Source: Pseudomonadota bacterium
GTDB lineage: Bacteria; Pseudomonadota; Gammaproteobacteria; Burkholderiales; Burkholderiaceae
DNA: 64,000 bases
Direction of reading: 5' to 3'
Assembly: GCA_023441105.1 (NCBI GenBank)
Contig: JAEZQX010000168.1
Span: 1-64,000, forward strand
The position numbers and the translations under genes were made by a program. Below, piece by piece: positions 25,269 to 32,787 of the stretch. Numbering within the stretch: the stretch's first letter is position 1; each line of letters starts with the position of its first letter. Below the pieces are notes generated by a model, which was not told the DNA's origin, did not search any database, and saw nothing but the letters and a program-made list of their open reading frames with translations.

Positions 25269-26246
25269 ATGCGGAAGTCCGGAGTGTTCGCCACCATCCT
25301 GCTGTGCAGCGTGATATCGAGCGCACCGCAGCTTGCTCTAGGACAGGAGTGGCCGACCAAGCCGATCAGCTGGGTGGTGCCTTTCCCACCTGGAGGAACG
25401 GCGGACTTGATGGCCCGGATGATCGCTCCCGAGCTTGCGAAGGCGGTCGGCCAGCCGGTCATCGTGGAGAATCGTGCCGGCGCGTCCGCACGTATCGCGG
25501 CGGAGCATGTTGCCAACGCTGCGCCGGATGGCTATACCCTCCTGCAGTGCGGTGTCGGGCAGTTCGCGATCAATCCCAGCCTGTACGCGAAGCTCTCCTA
25601 CGATCCGATCAAGGACTTCGCGCCCATCACGGTTCTCGCCGCGGTCGACAACGTCATGGTCGTGACGCCGTCGCTGCCGGTGAAGACGGTGCAGGATTTC
25701 GTCCGCTACGCGAAGGAGCGGCCGGGCCAGGTGAACTTCACGTCGAGCGGCGTCGGATCGATCACCCACCTGACCGGAGAGCTGATGAAGCGACAGGCTG
25801 GATTCGAGATGACGCACGTCAGCTACAAGGGCAGCGCGCCAGCTGCGATCGATACCATCTCCGGTGTCGTGCAGGCGATGTTCGACAACCTGCCGGGCAG
25901 CCTGGCGAACATCAAGGCAGGCAAGCTCAAGCCACTTGCCACGCTCAGCCGCGAGCGCTCGGCGGCGCTGCCGGATGTGCCGACCTTGCATGAATCGGGC
26001 TTTCCCGATTTCGATATGGTGGCCTGGCAATGCGTGGCGGCGCCTGACGGTACACCGAAGGCCATCGTGGACCGCTTGAACCGTGAGATCGTGACGATCA
26101 TCAAGTCGGAGGCCGTGACCGAGAAGTTTCGAGGTCTCGGGGCGCGGGTAGTCGGGAACTCGCCGGAAGCTTTCGGAGAGTACTTGCGCGCCGAGACCGC
26201 GAAGTGGTCAGCGGCGGCAGCGGATGCCGGAATAGAGCCTCAGTGA
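25269..26246 (+). CDS. Bug-family solute receptor
   Basis: 325 residues with a signal peptide (ATILLCSVISSAPQLALG, cleavage near ALG-QE). The Bug motifs are WVVPFPPGGTADLMARMIA and ENRAGASARIAAEHVANAAPDG. It is the last gene of the LysR-linked operon, which has Bug receptors on both sides of its two hydrolases. The two are clearly different proteins, so they may deliver related but distinct ligands. Confidence 0.92.
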   Translation: MRKSGVFATILLCSVISSAPQLALGQEWPTKPISWVVPFPPGGTADLMARMIAPELAKAVGQPVIVENRAGASARIAAEHVANAAPDGYTLLQCGVGQFAINPSLYAKLSYDPIKDFAPITVLAAVDNVMVVTPSLPVKTVQDFVRYAKERPGQVNFTSSGVGSITHLTGELMKRQAGFEMTHVSYKGSAPAAIDTISGVVQAMFDNLPGSLANIKAGKLKPLATLSRERSAALPDVPTLHESGFPDFDMVAWQCVAAPDGTPKAIVDRLNREIVTIIKSEAVTEKFRGLGARVVGNSPEAFGEYLRAETAKWSAAAADAGIEPQ

Positions 26247-26252
26247 CGCTCT

Positions 26253-26271
26253 GAGGGCCTCACCGGCCCTC
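26253..26271 (+). terminator. Hairpin after the last gene of the LysR-linked operon
   Basis: GAGGGCC and GGCCCTC make a 7-bp GC-rich stem with a 5-base loop, 7 bp after the Bug stop. No T-run follows, so it may act as a weak terminator or a 3'-end stabiliser. Confidence 0.45.
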
Positions 26272-26321
26272 GCCAAAGTCCCGCGCGGAAGGCACCAGGC
26301 TCGTCCCGGGCAGGGCATAGA

Positions 26322-26663
26322 ATGCTTGTCGCCATGACCCCCGACCTTCTCGCATCCCTGCGCCTACGCTTCATTGAACGATGCCGCAGCGAGCTGCGCA
26401 CGCTCTGCCAGATGCGGGATGACTGGCTGCACGAGGCCAATGGGACGGACGACCGCTTCGTCAGAACGGTGCATGGCCTGGCCGGTGCCGGCGCCACCTT
26501 CGGCTTCCCGGAAGTAAGCCGCCAGGCCAGTGACCTGGAAACCCTGCTTCTCGAGAACGACAGCCCGGAAGCCGATCGACGCCGGGCCCTCGACCTCCTG
26601 ATCGCGACCCTCGAGTCGCTGACCGGGCCTGAAGCGCAGCGCGGTACCTCGCCAGACCGGTAG
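26322..26663 (+). CDS. Hpt (histidine phosphotransfer) domain protein
   Basis: 113 residues, a single HPt domain. The phosphorylated histidine is His50 or so in TVHGLAGAGATFGFPEVS, the family's HxLKG-like site, followed by the LETLL helix. An internal ATG at 26334 is an alternative start. It converges on the GT2 gene with a 1-bp gap. A stand-alone HPt next to a hybrid kinase and two lone receivers suggests the pieces of one multistep phosphorelay. Confidence 0.85.
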   Translation: MLVAMTPDLLASLRLRFIERCRSELRTLCQMRDDWLHEANGTDDRFVRTVHGLAGAGATFGFPEVSRQASDLETLLLENDSPEADRRRALDLLIATLESLTGPEAQRGTSPDR

Positions 26664-26664
26664 C

Positions 26665-28089
26665 CTAGCGGCCCGCGGAAAACCCGGTCCTCGTCATCTC
26701 TCCCCACGACTTGTCCTGCCGGAGAAACTGCCAGTACCCCTTGACCCGCCAGAAGTTGTTGAGCTGGCGGTAGCCGAAGTTCTCCAGCACGGCGACCAGG
26801 GTGAGCACCACGAGATCGAAGGCGTGGGGAAATCGCTGCAGCTCCGATTCCTCAAGGATCAGTGAGGCGACGCTGATGAAGACGCCGTAGAGGAAGACGA
26901 GCGCGGTATAGGCGAGCAGGTATTCGACCGACAGCACGCCCAGGAGCCAGAAGAGCGGCATCAGGATGTAGCCGAGCACTTCCATGATCGGTCCAACGAC
27001 GTCGACGACCAGGATGTGGCCGAGGCCAAGGGTTCCGATGCGGCCATAGCGGGGGTTGAAGAACATGTGGCGGTAGCGGAAGAACACTTCCAGCGCGCCG
27101 CGCTGCCACCGCGAACGCTGCCTCGCCAGCACGCGCAGCGTTTCCGGCGCCTCCGTCCAGCAGACCGGCTCGGGAATGAACTCGATGCGGTAAGGCTTCT
27201 TCTCGTCGATCATGTGCCGGTGCAGCTTGATGATCAGGTCGAGGTCTTCGCCCATCGAGCCCTTGGTGAAGCCGCCGACAGCGACGACTTCGCGGCGCCG
27301 GAAGACACCGAAGGCGCCTGACACCAGCATCAGGGTGTTGATGCGGCTCCAGGCGAGCCGCGCCATCAGGAAGGCGCGCAGGTACTCCATCACCTGGAAC
27401 AGCGGCAGGATCTTTCGCGGCAGCCGGATCGCCTTGACCCGGCCACCTTCGACGACCGAGTTGTTGACGATGCGGATCGTGCCGCCCACCGCGACCGTTC
27501 GCTCCGGGTCTTCGATGAAGGGCTGCATGGCCCGCATCAGCGCATCCGGCTCCAGGAGGGAGTCCCCGTCGATGACGCAGAAGATGGGCGCGCGGCAGAC
27601 ATTGATACCGGCATTCTGCGCATCCGCCTTGCCGCCGTTCACCTTGTCGACCACCACCAGCCGGTCCATCGTCGGCGAGCCGTAGATGCCACGGATCGGC
27701 TCGTGCACGAGCCCTTCCTCGTGCGGCCGCTGGAAGGGCACGAGGCCGAAGCCGTCGACCAGGCGTTCCAGCGTCTTGTCCTTCGACCCGTCGTTGACGA
27801 CGATGACCTCGTAGTTCGGGTATTCGAGCGACAGCATCGAGCGCACGGTTTCGACGATGTTCAGCTGCTCGTTGAACGCCGGGATGACCAGTGCGATCGG
27901 CGGCGCCACCTCGCCGTAGCGATGCCAGAGCAGCGACGAACGCGCGACCGGCGGCCGCTGGGCAAGCGCGAAGCCCGCCAGCACGAGCTGCAGGAGGTAG
28001 ACCGTTGTCTGTGCGATGCCCGCGGCGATCACCAGCCAGGCGATGCCGGTGGCGATCGCCAGCAGGACCTGGTGCCAGTCGACGCTCAT
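26665..28089 (-). CDS. Processive-type GT2 glycosyltransferase, membrane polysaccharide synthase
   Basis: 474 residues from ATG 28089, which overlaps the HEAT-repeat stop (ATGA); the frame is open further upstream, but inside that gene. N-terminal membrane segments (~12-42) precede the catalytic domain with Asp100 (VVNDGS), Asp174-x-Asp176 (IDGDS), Glu281-Asp282 (GEDLD) and the QRSRW motif (324-328). Four or so membrane segments follow near residues 360-440. This is the pattern of synthases such as PgaC and HasA-like enzymes, which polymerise and export a sugar chain across the inner membrane. The sugar is not shown. No PilZ or MshEN domain is visible. Confidence 0.9.
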   Translation of the reverse strand: MSVDWHQVLLAIATGIAWLVIAAGIAQTTVYLLQLVLAGFALAQRPPVARSSLLWHRYGEVAPPIALVIPAFNEQLNIVETVRSMLSLEYPNYEVIVVNDGSKDKTLERLVDGFGLVPFQRPHEEGLVHEPIRGIYGSPTMDRLVVVDKVNGGKADAQNAGINVCRAPIFCVIDGDSLLEPDALMRAMQPFIEDPERTVAVGGTIRIVNNSVVEGGRVKAIRLPRKILPLFQVMEYLRAFLMARLAWSRINTLMLVSGAFGVFRRREVVAVGGFTKGSMGEDLDLIIKLHRHMIDEKKPYRIEFIPEPVCWTEAPETLRVLARQRSRWQRGALEVFFRYRHMFFNPRYGRIGTLGLGHILVVDVVGPIMEVLGYILMPLFWLLGVLSVEYLLAYTALVFLYGVFISVASLILEESELQRFPHAFDLVVLTLVAVLENFGYRQLNNFWRVKGYWQFLRQDKSWGEMTRTGFSAGR

Positions 28090-29126
28090 AGCAGCTGTCC
28101 CTCGGTCAGCACCATCGAAGCCGTGCGTTGGCGGCGCGATCCTTCGTCCTCCGCCATCCGGCGAAGCTCTTCCAGGCCGGGCGGACCTAGCGCCTTCAGC
28201 GACCTGCCGGCCGCGTAGCGCACCGCCCACTCGCCGTCATCGAGAAGCTCGCTCAAGGGCTCGACGGCGCGCTCGATGCCCATGCGCCCGGCTGCCTCCG
28301 CCGCCTCGCTGCGGATCTGCCAGTCCGGGTTCTGCATCGCTGCCAGCAGCGTGGGGTAGGCGGTCGGATGTCCGTAACGGCCGAGGGCGCGGATGGCGGC
28401 GGCGGCAACCTCCGGTGCGGCATCCTCGGCCAACCGATCGAAAAGCGCCAGGAGGCCATAGCTGCTCGACAACGACAAGGCGTCGATCGCTGCCGCGCGA
28501 ATGAAGGACGGATGGTCTGTTCGGGTCGCATACGCTGCCAGCTCATCGAAACGTTCCGCCGGCAGGCTCTGGAACAGTTCGACCAGTCGGCGTGAGCGCT
28601 GGCCGCGCACACCGATGCTGGCCAACGTCGCATCGAGTGCAGGCAGTGCCTGCAGCGTCGATAGCGCGATCGCCGCGGCGATGCGCACTTCGCGAGCGCG
28701 ATCCTTGCGCAAGGCATCCTCCAGGCTGCGGACGGTTTCGGGGCCGGGGAATGCCGCCAGCATCTCGGTCGCATGGATGCGATCGGCCTCGTTTCCGTGA
28801 TTCAGGCGCTGGCGGATGGAATGCGGCAGGCCGATGTCGGCGAACACGGTCTCGATGCGCTCGCGTTCTTCCCCACGCAGCATCTCGAGAAACTCGAAGC
28901 CGGCAGCGGCGATGACCTCGCTGCGGATCGGTCGCAACGCGTGGACGAGGGCAGGGCGGTCGTCGTCTTCGGAGAACCGGATCAGCGCCGTCAGCACGCG
29001 ACGGCGCTCTTCCGACGACCGGCCGGTCCGGCGGTCATGCAGGAGTCGCAGCACGACAAGGACGCTCATGGTCGCGAGCGCCGCGGCGCCGAGCCCGATC
29101 GATGAGATCCAGATGAGCCACAGCAT
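28086..29126 (-). CDS. Membrane-anchored HEAT-repeat protein
   Basis: 346 residues. One N-terminal transmembrane helix (residues 4-27) is followed by a cytoplasmic-looking linker and repeated helical pairs with HEAT/PBS-lyase character (for example EVRIAAAIALSTLQ, PEVAAAAIRALGRYG, WQIRSEAAEAAGRMG, WAVRYAAGRSLKALG, roughly one every 31 residues from about 145). Such repeats are protein-protein scaffolds. Its stop overlaps the glycosyltransferase start, and the barrel gene ends 3 bp upstream of its start. It probably assembles or regulates the synthase complex. Confidence 0.85.
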   Translation of the reverse strand: MLWLIWISSIGLGAAALATMSVLVVLRLLHDRRTGRSSEERRRVLTALIRFSEDDDRPALVHALRPIRSEVIAAAGFEFLEMLRGEERERIETVFADIGLPHSIRQRLNHGNEADRIHATEMLAAFPGPETVRSLEDALRKDRAREVRIAAAIALSTLQALPALDATLASIGVRGQRSRRLVELFQSLPAERFDELAAYATRTDHPSFIRAAAIDALSLSSSYGLLALFDRLAEDAAPEVAAAAIRALGRYGHPTAYPTLLAAMQNPDWQIRSEAAEAAGRMGIERAVEPLSELLDDGEWAVRYAAGRSLKALGPPGLEELRRMAEDEGSRRQRTASMVLTEGQLL

Positions 29127-29129
29127 CGG

Positions 29130-30356
29130 TCAGAACCGCAGCGACAGGCCGACGCCGACGGTATCCCGGTCGAAGGCGTCCCGTACTTCATGCGCGTAGG
29201 CGACGTTCAACGTGATCCTGTCGTTGACGTCGAACGACAAGCCGGCGAAGGCGGTCTGGACTTTCACCAGGGCACCGGCCGAGATCTCCGGCGCGTCGGC
29301 ATAGCCGGCGAACAGCCGCAGCCGGTCGGTTGCGACGACGTCGCCGCGCAGCACGTAGCCCGAAGCCGACGTGCCGTCGTCGTCCTGCGATCCGACCCAG
29401 CGCGCGGAGATCCCGAGTCGCTCGTCCAGCACGAAGTATTGGAGGCCCGGCGACAGGGTGGTGACGTCGCTGCCGGGATACCGGTCGTGCCGGACATCGA
29501 GATTCAGGAAGAGCGGTCCCCTTCCGGCGGTGCGCTCGCCGGCCCGCCACGAGGTTCCGGCGCCGATCGATGTCTCGGCGAGGAAGTCGGAGTCCGGCGT
29601 CGCCGCCACCAGTCCGTAGAAGGACAAGTCACCGCTGCCCGCGTAGTCGAGCCGCGTTTCGAGCTGGATGTCGGTCCGACCGAAGCGGGTCGCACGGCGA
29701 ACGCGTCCGGAGACCGTCGCTTTCGACGTTGCGCGATAGGCCAGCCCGATGCCGCTGTCGGTCCATGAGGAGCGACCGCCGCTCAGGTCGCTCACCTCGC
29801 TGCCGAGGTCGAGCCGCCAGTTGCTCGGCGGTGCTTTGGCGAGCCGCTGCTGGATGCTGGCCGAAAGCGCGGGCGCATCGGGATGCACGGCTTGGGCTGC
29901 TTCGGCCAGTTCGATGGTAGCGAGAAGCGCCGTCGCCTCGGCATCATACCGGCGCACCGCCAGGAACGTCTCGGCGCGCGCGCGTGCTTCCCCGAGGCTT
30001 CCGCTGCGAAAGGCGACCTGCGCTAGGCCGAAGTTGGCGTCCTGGTAGTCGGGGGCGATGTCCAATGCACGATCGAACGCGGTGCGCGCCGCGTCATGAT
30101 GGCCCAACGCCAGCCGAGCGAACCCGAGCTGCACCTGCACGTCGGCATTGACCGGGTCGAGCGCGGCAGCCCGATCCAGTACCGAGACGGCGTCCTCGAA
30201 GCGCTGCTCGCCGCGCGCCGCCACACCTTGCTCGTACAGATTCGCAGCCGTCTGCGCCGCCGCCGCAACGGCCCACAGGGAGATCGTCAGGCAGAGGATC
30301 AGGGAGACGAGGTCGGCGAGCGCGAGGGAGCGGATGACGGGTCGCAATCCCTTCAT
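29130..30356 (-). CDS. TPR plus YaiO-type outer-membrane beta-barrel protein
   Basis: 408 residues: signal peptide (1-35, cleavage near AAA-QT), three or four TPR units (about 37-170, e.g. YEQGVAARGEQRFEDAVSVLDRAAALDP) and a C-terminal barrel of alternating strands (about 178-408) ending in a terminal Phe (GVGLSLRF), the usual sorting signal for outer-membrane barrels. The TPR-plus-barrel layout is that of PgaA/AlgK-E-type exporters and of NfrA-like proteins. Its start overlaps the response-regulator stop (ATGA). An outer-membrane exit or anchor for the sugar polymer is the simplest reading. Confidence 0.85.
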   Translation of the reverse strand: MKGLRPVIRSLALADLVSLILCLTISLWAVAAAAQTAANLYEQGVAARGEQRFEDAVSVLDRAAALDPVNADVQVQLGFARLALGHHDAARTAFDRALDIAPDYQDANFGLAQVAFRSGSLGEARARAETFLAVRRYDAEATALLATIELAEAAQAVHPDAPALSASIQQRLAKAPPSNWRLDLGSEVSDLSGGRSSWTDSGIGLAYRATSKATVSGRVRRATRFGRTDIQLETRLDYAGSGDLSFYGLVAATPDSDFLAETSIGAGTSWRAGERTAGRGPLFLNLDVRHDRYPGSDVTTLSPGLQYFVLDERLGISARWVGSQDDDGTSASGYVLRGDVVATDRLRLFAGYADAPEISAGALVKVQTAFAGLSFDVNDRITLNVAYAHEVRDAFDRDTVGVGLSLRF

Positions 30357-30742
30357 GGTGACCCGGCAGGTCGCCGGGCCAGGAGCTTCGACAGCCGGGT
30401 GAGGAGTTCTTCCGGTATGAAGGGCTTGACGAGGTAGTCGTCGGCACCGCGCTCCAGGGCAGAGACGATATCCTTCTCGCCCTTGCGTGCCGTCAGCATG
30501 ACGACGGGAGTATCGGCGAGGGCAACGTCTTCCTTGATCCGCCTGAGCGCCTCGAAGCCGTCGAGCCGCGGCATCATGGCGTCCAGCACGACCAATGAAG
30601 GCTTTTCGCTCGCGACCTTCTGCAGCGCGTCTTCGCCGTCGACGGCGGTGACGACGTCGAATCCCTTGGCCTGCAGACGGAACTCCATCAATTCGACCAG
30701 CAGCGGATCGTCGTCACAGACCAGTACCTTGTGCTTCTTCAT
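30353..30742 (-). CDS. Single-domain response regulator (CheY-like receiver)
   Basis: 129 residues from ATG 30742. Acidic pocket Asp10-12 (VCDDD), phosphorylated Asp54 (VVLDAMMPRLDG), the Thr of MLTARKG and the Lys of LVKPF are all present, so it should be phosphorylatable. It has no output domain. The stop overlaps the outer-membrane barrel start. It probably signals to the synthase complex by protein contact, for instance through the HEAT scaffold. Confidence 0.9.
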   Translation of the reverse strand: MKKHKVLVCDDDPLLVELMEFRLQAKGFDVVTAVDGEDALQKVASEKPSLVVLDAMMPRLDGFEALRRIKEDVALADTPVVMLTARKGEKDIVSALERGADDYLVKPFIPEELLTRLSKLLARRPAGSP

Positions 30743-30791
30743 TTCTTGCCCTTCTTGCCGGGGCGTCGGCCGGCTCACAGCAGCAATCCCA

Positions 30792-32372
30792 TCAGGGGAT
30801 GCCCAACTCGTGCAGCATGAAGCCGTCGAACGACGGCCAGGCCCCGAAAGGCCCCGACAACCGGGACCTGACATCCCGCAGCCGCCGGCGATCATTCATG
30901 AAGCTGACGCGGGATGGATCAGACCGCGTTTCGTGGCTCAGGGTGTAGACCAGCCGCTCGCCGGTAGCCTGGACGTGGTGGGACAGCAACGTCACCCGTG
31001 CCTGTCCGTGCTCGTACGACAGGAGCAGCGGCCCGGACTCGGCGCGGACGTAGGTCCGGTGGAGCTCGACCGGCAGCGGGCCGTTCTCGAGCGCAATGGC
31101 GATCGGGACGCCCCGCGCGGCGCCCCAGGCCAGCCACGGTTCGCTCAGCCCGAAGATGGCTTGCGGCGCCGTGCGATAAGCCATGACCACTACCTGCGAT
31201 ATCGCGCGCCGCGCTGTCTCGAGCGCCACGAGCCCGGCCCCATTGCCAAGCATCCAGAACGGCACCACGACCGAGACCGGGTCGCCCCACGCCTGTGCCA
31301 GCAGCGACATGCTTTCGGCCCAGGCCGCCCAGACCGCAGCGGGCTCGCGGGAATAGGCTTCGAGCAGATAGGGCTCGATGTCGAACTGCAGGCCGCCCAG
31401 GCGAGCGTCGGGCAGGGCGTCCGCCTGATACCGGGCGATCGCCGAGACCCGTGCCAGTGCATGCTCGCGGCCACTCGCGGTCACCATCGCCGGATCGCCT
31501 TCGACGGCATGAACCGCCACGCCGGCATGACCAAGTCGCTCGACGAGTGCGGCGAGGGCCGGTTGCTGCGCGACCTTGCCGTCCTCGACCTGCAGTTGCA
31601 GGTAGACGCGGTCGAGGCCGGCCTCCTTCGCCAGCGCTGCCACGGCCTCGGGCCGCTCGATCCAGACGTTGGGCTGCCAGACCCAGGTTCCCTGGCCTTT
31701 GGCGTCCTGCGGCAGGTCCGCGGCAATGGCGATCGATGTGATGCGGGCTTCGGTGGCAGCCGCCGGACAGGTCAGGACGATGTCGCGGATTGGCGGGTGC
31801 TCGGACCAGGGCGTCACGGCGAGGGAGAGTGCTGTCTGCCCGGGTCGAAGCATGCTCATCGGGGCCGCCGGCGCGTCCGTCCCTGCGTCAACGAGCGACA
31901 CGCCGACGTCGCGACCGGCATCGCCCGCGAGGATCAGTTGCGCACGAATTCCGCGCGGAAGGTGAAACGAGCCGGTGCCGAGCACCAGGCCGGCCGGTCG
32001 CCGCCCGGATGCGCAACGCATGGTCAATCCTTCCGCAGACACATGATGCTCGACCCGTTCCTCCAGGCCGAACGCGCGGACGTCGAGCAGCGGCAGGATA
32101 TTGCTTTCCGGCATGAGGGCCGACGACGATGCCGGCCCCGACGGTTCGGGATCGGGGAATACGACGGCATTGGGCTGGAAGCCGTCCTGGGTCACCGGGC
32201 CTTCGATCACGATGCGGGACGGTGGCGCGGCCGGCGACACCACGGTCCTGGTCCAGATGGGCTCGGATGTCGCCGCGGGCTGGGCGTCGTTCATCTGAGC
32301 TCCTCCAGCTTGCACGAATCCGGCTGCCAGGCATCCCAGCAGCAATGCCGCCTTGACCTCGAAACCGCGCAT
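30792..32372 (-). CDS. Exported protein with N-terminal beta domain and TIM-barrel-like (glycosidase-like) C-terminal half
   Basis: 526 residues with a signal peptide (1-25). Residues ~90-220 look like a beta-sandwich. Residues ~228-526 have the alternating strand/helix pattern of a TIM barrel: WVWQPNVW, DRVYLQLQ, VAVHAVEGD, LGGLQFDIEPYLL (Asp331 and Glu333 as candidate acids), VSVVVPFWM and ISQVVVMAY. This resembles the glycosidase-like or DUF3142-like barrels found with exopolysaccharide genes, but I cannot assign a family with certainty. Cutting or trimming of the polymer in the periplasm, as for the C-terminal half of PgaB, is a plausible role. It is flanked by two response-regulator genes. 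Confidence 0.7.
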   Translation of the reverse strand: MRGFEVKAALLLGCLAAGFVQAGGAQMNDAQPAATSEPIWTRTVVSPAAPPSRIVIEGPVTQDGFQPNAVVFPDPEPSGPASSSALMPESNILPLLDVRAFGLEERVEHHVSAEGLTMRCASGRRPAGLVLGTGSFHLPRGIRAQLILAGDAGRDVGVSLVDAGTDAPAAPMSMLRPGQTALSLAVTPWSEHPPIRDIVLTCPAAATEARITSIAIAADLPQDAKGQGTWVWQPNVWIERPEAVAALAKEAGLDRVYLQLQVEDGKVAQQPALAALVERLGHAGVAVHAVEGDPAMVTASGREHALARVSAIARYQADALPDARLGGLQFDIEPYLLEAYSREPAAVWAAWAESMSLLAQAWGDPVSVVVPFWMLGNGAGLVALETARRAISQVVVMAYRTAPQAIFGLSEPWLAWGAARGVPIAIALENGPLPVELHRTYVRAESGPLLLSYEHGQARVTLLSHHVQATGERLVYTLSHETRSDPSRVSFMNDRRRLRDVRSRLSGPFGAWPSFDGFMLHELGIP

Positions 32373-32397
32373 CCGGATTTCCTCGGCGGGCTGTCTG

Positions 32398-32787
32398 CTA
32401 GCCCGGCCTTGCTGGACCGTCCAGGTAATGTCTTGCCTGGGCGGCGAGGGTCATTGGATCGAACGGCTTGGCGATCACGCCGGCCGCCCCAAGCGACAGG
32501 AACCGCTGGACCTCGTAGGACTGTGTTCTCGCGGTGATGAAGACGATGGGAATATCGACGGTCCGCGGTTCGGCTCGGAGCCCGGCAAGCGTCTCCGACC
32601 CGTCCATTCCCGGCATCATGACGTCCAGCAGGATCAGCCTGGGCTGCCATTCCGGCGCCACCCGCAGCGCTTCGATGCCGGAGGGGCAGGTCTTCACGTC
32701 GAAGGATTCGTCGAGGGCAAGCGACAGCGCGGCGATCTCGCGGATATCCGCTTCGTCATCGACGTAGAGAATGCGGGTCTTGGGCAT
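32398..32787 (-). CDS. Single-domain response regulator (CheY-like receiver)
   Basis: 129 residues. Acidic residues Asp10-11 (YVDDE), phosphorylated Asp55 (LLDVMMPGMDG), the Thr of FITART and the Lys of IAKPF are present. There is no output domain. The start lies inside the 3' end of the hybrid kinase gene (32-bp overlap), so the two are translated together. It is a natural phosphate acceptor for that kinase, possibly through the Hpt protein at 26322. Confidence 0.9.
   Translation of the reverse strand: MPKTRILYVDDEADIREIAALSLALDESFDVKTCPSGIEALRVAPEWQPRLILLDVMMPGMDGSETLAGLRAEPRTVDIPIVFITARTQSYEVQRFLSLGAAGVIAKPFDPMTLAAQARHYLDGPARPG

Noticed and set aside
30483..32537. 684-residue plus-strand open frame over the response-regulator and TIM-barrel genes
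   Set aside because: Composition is that of an antisense shadow, and the minus-strand genes have intact motifs and ATGA junctions.
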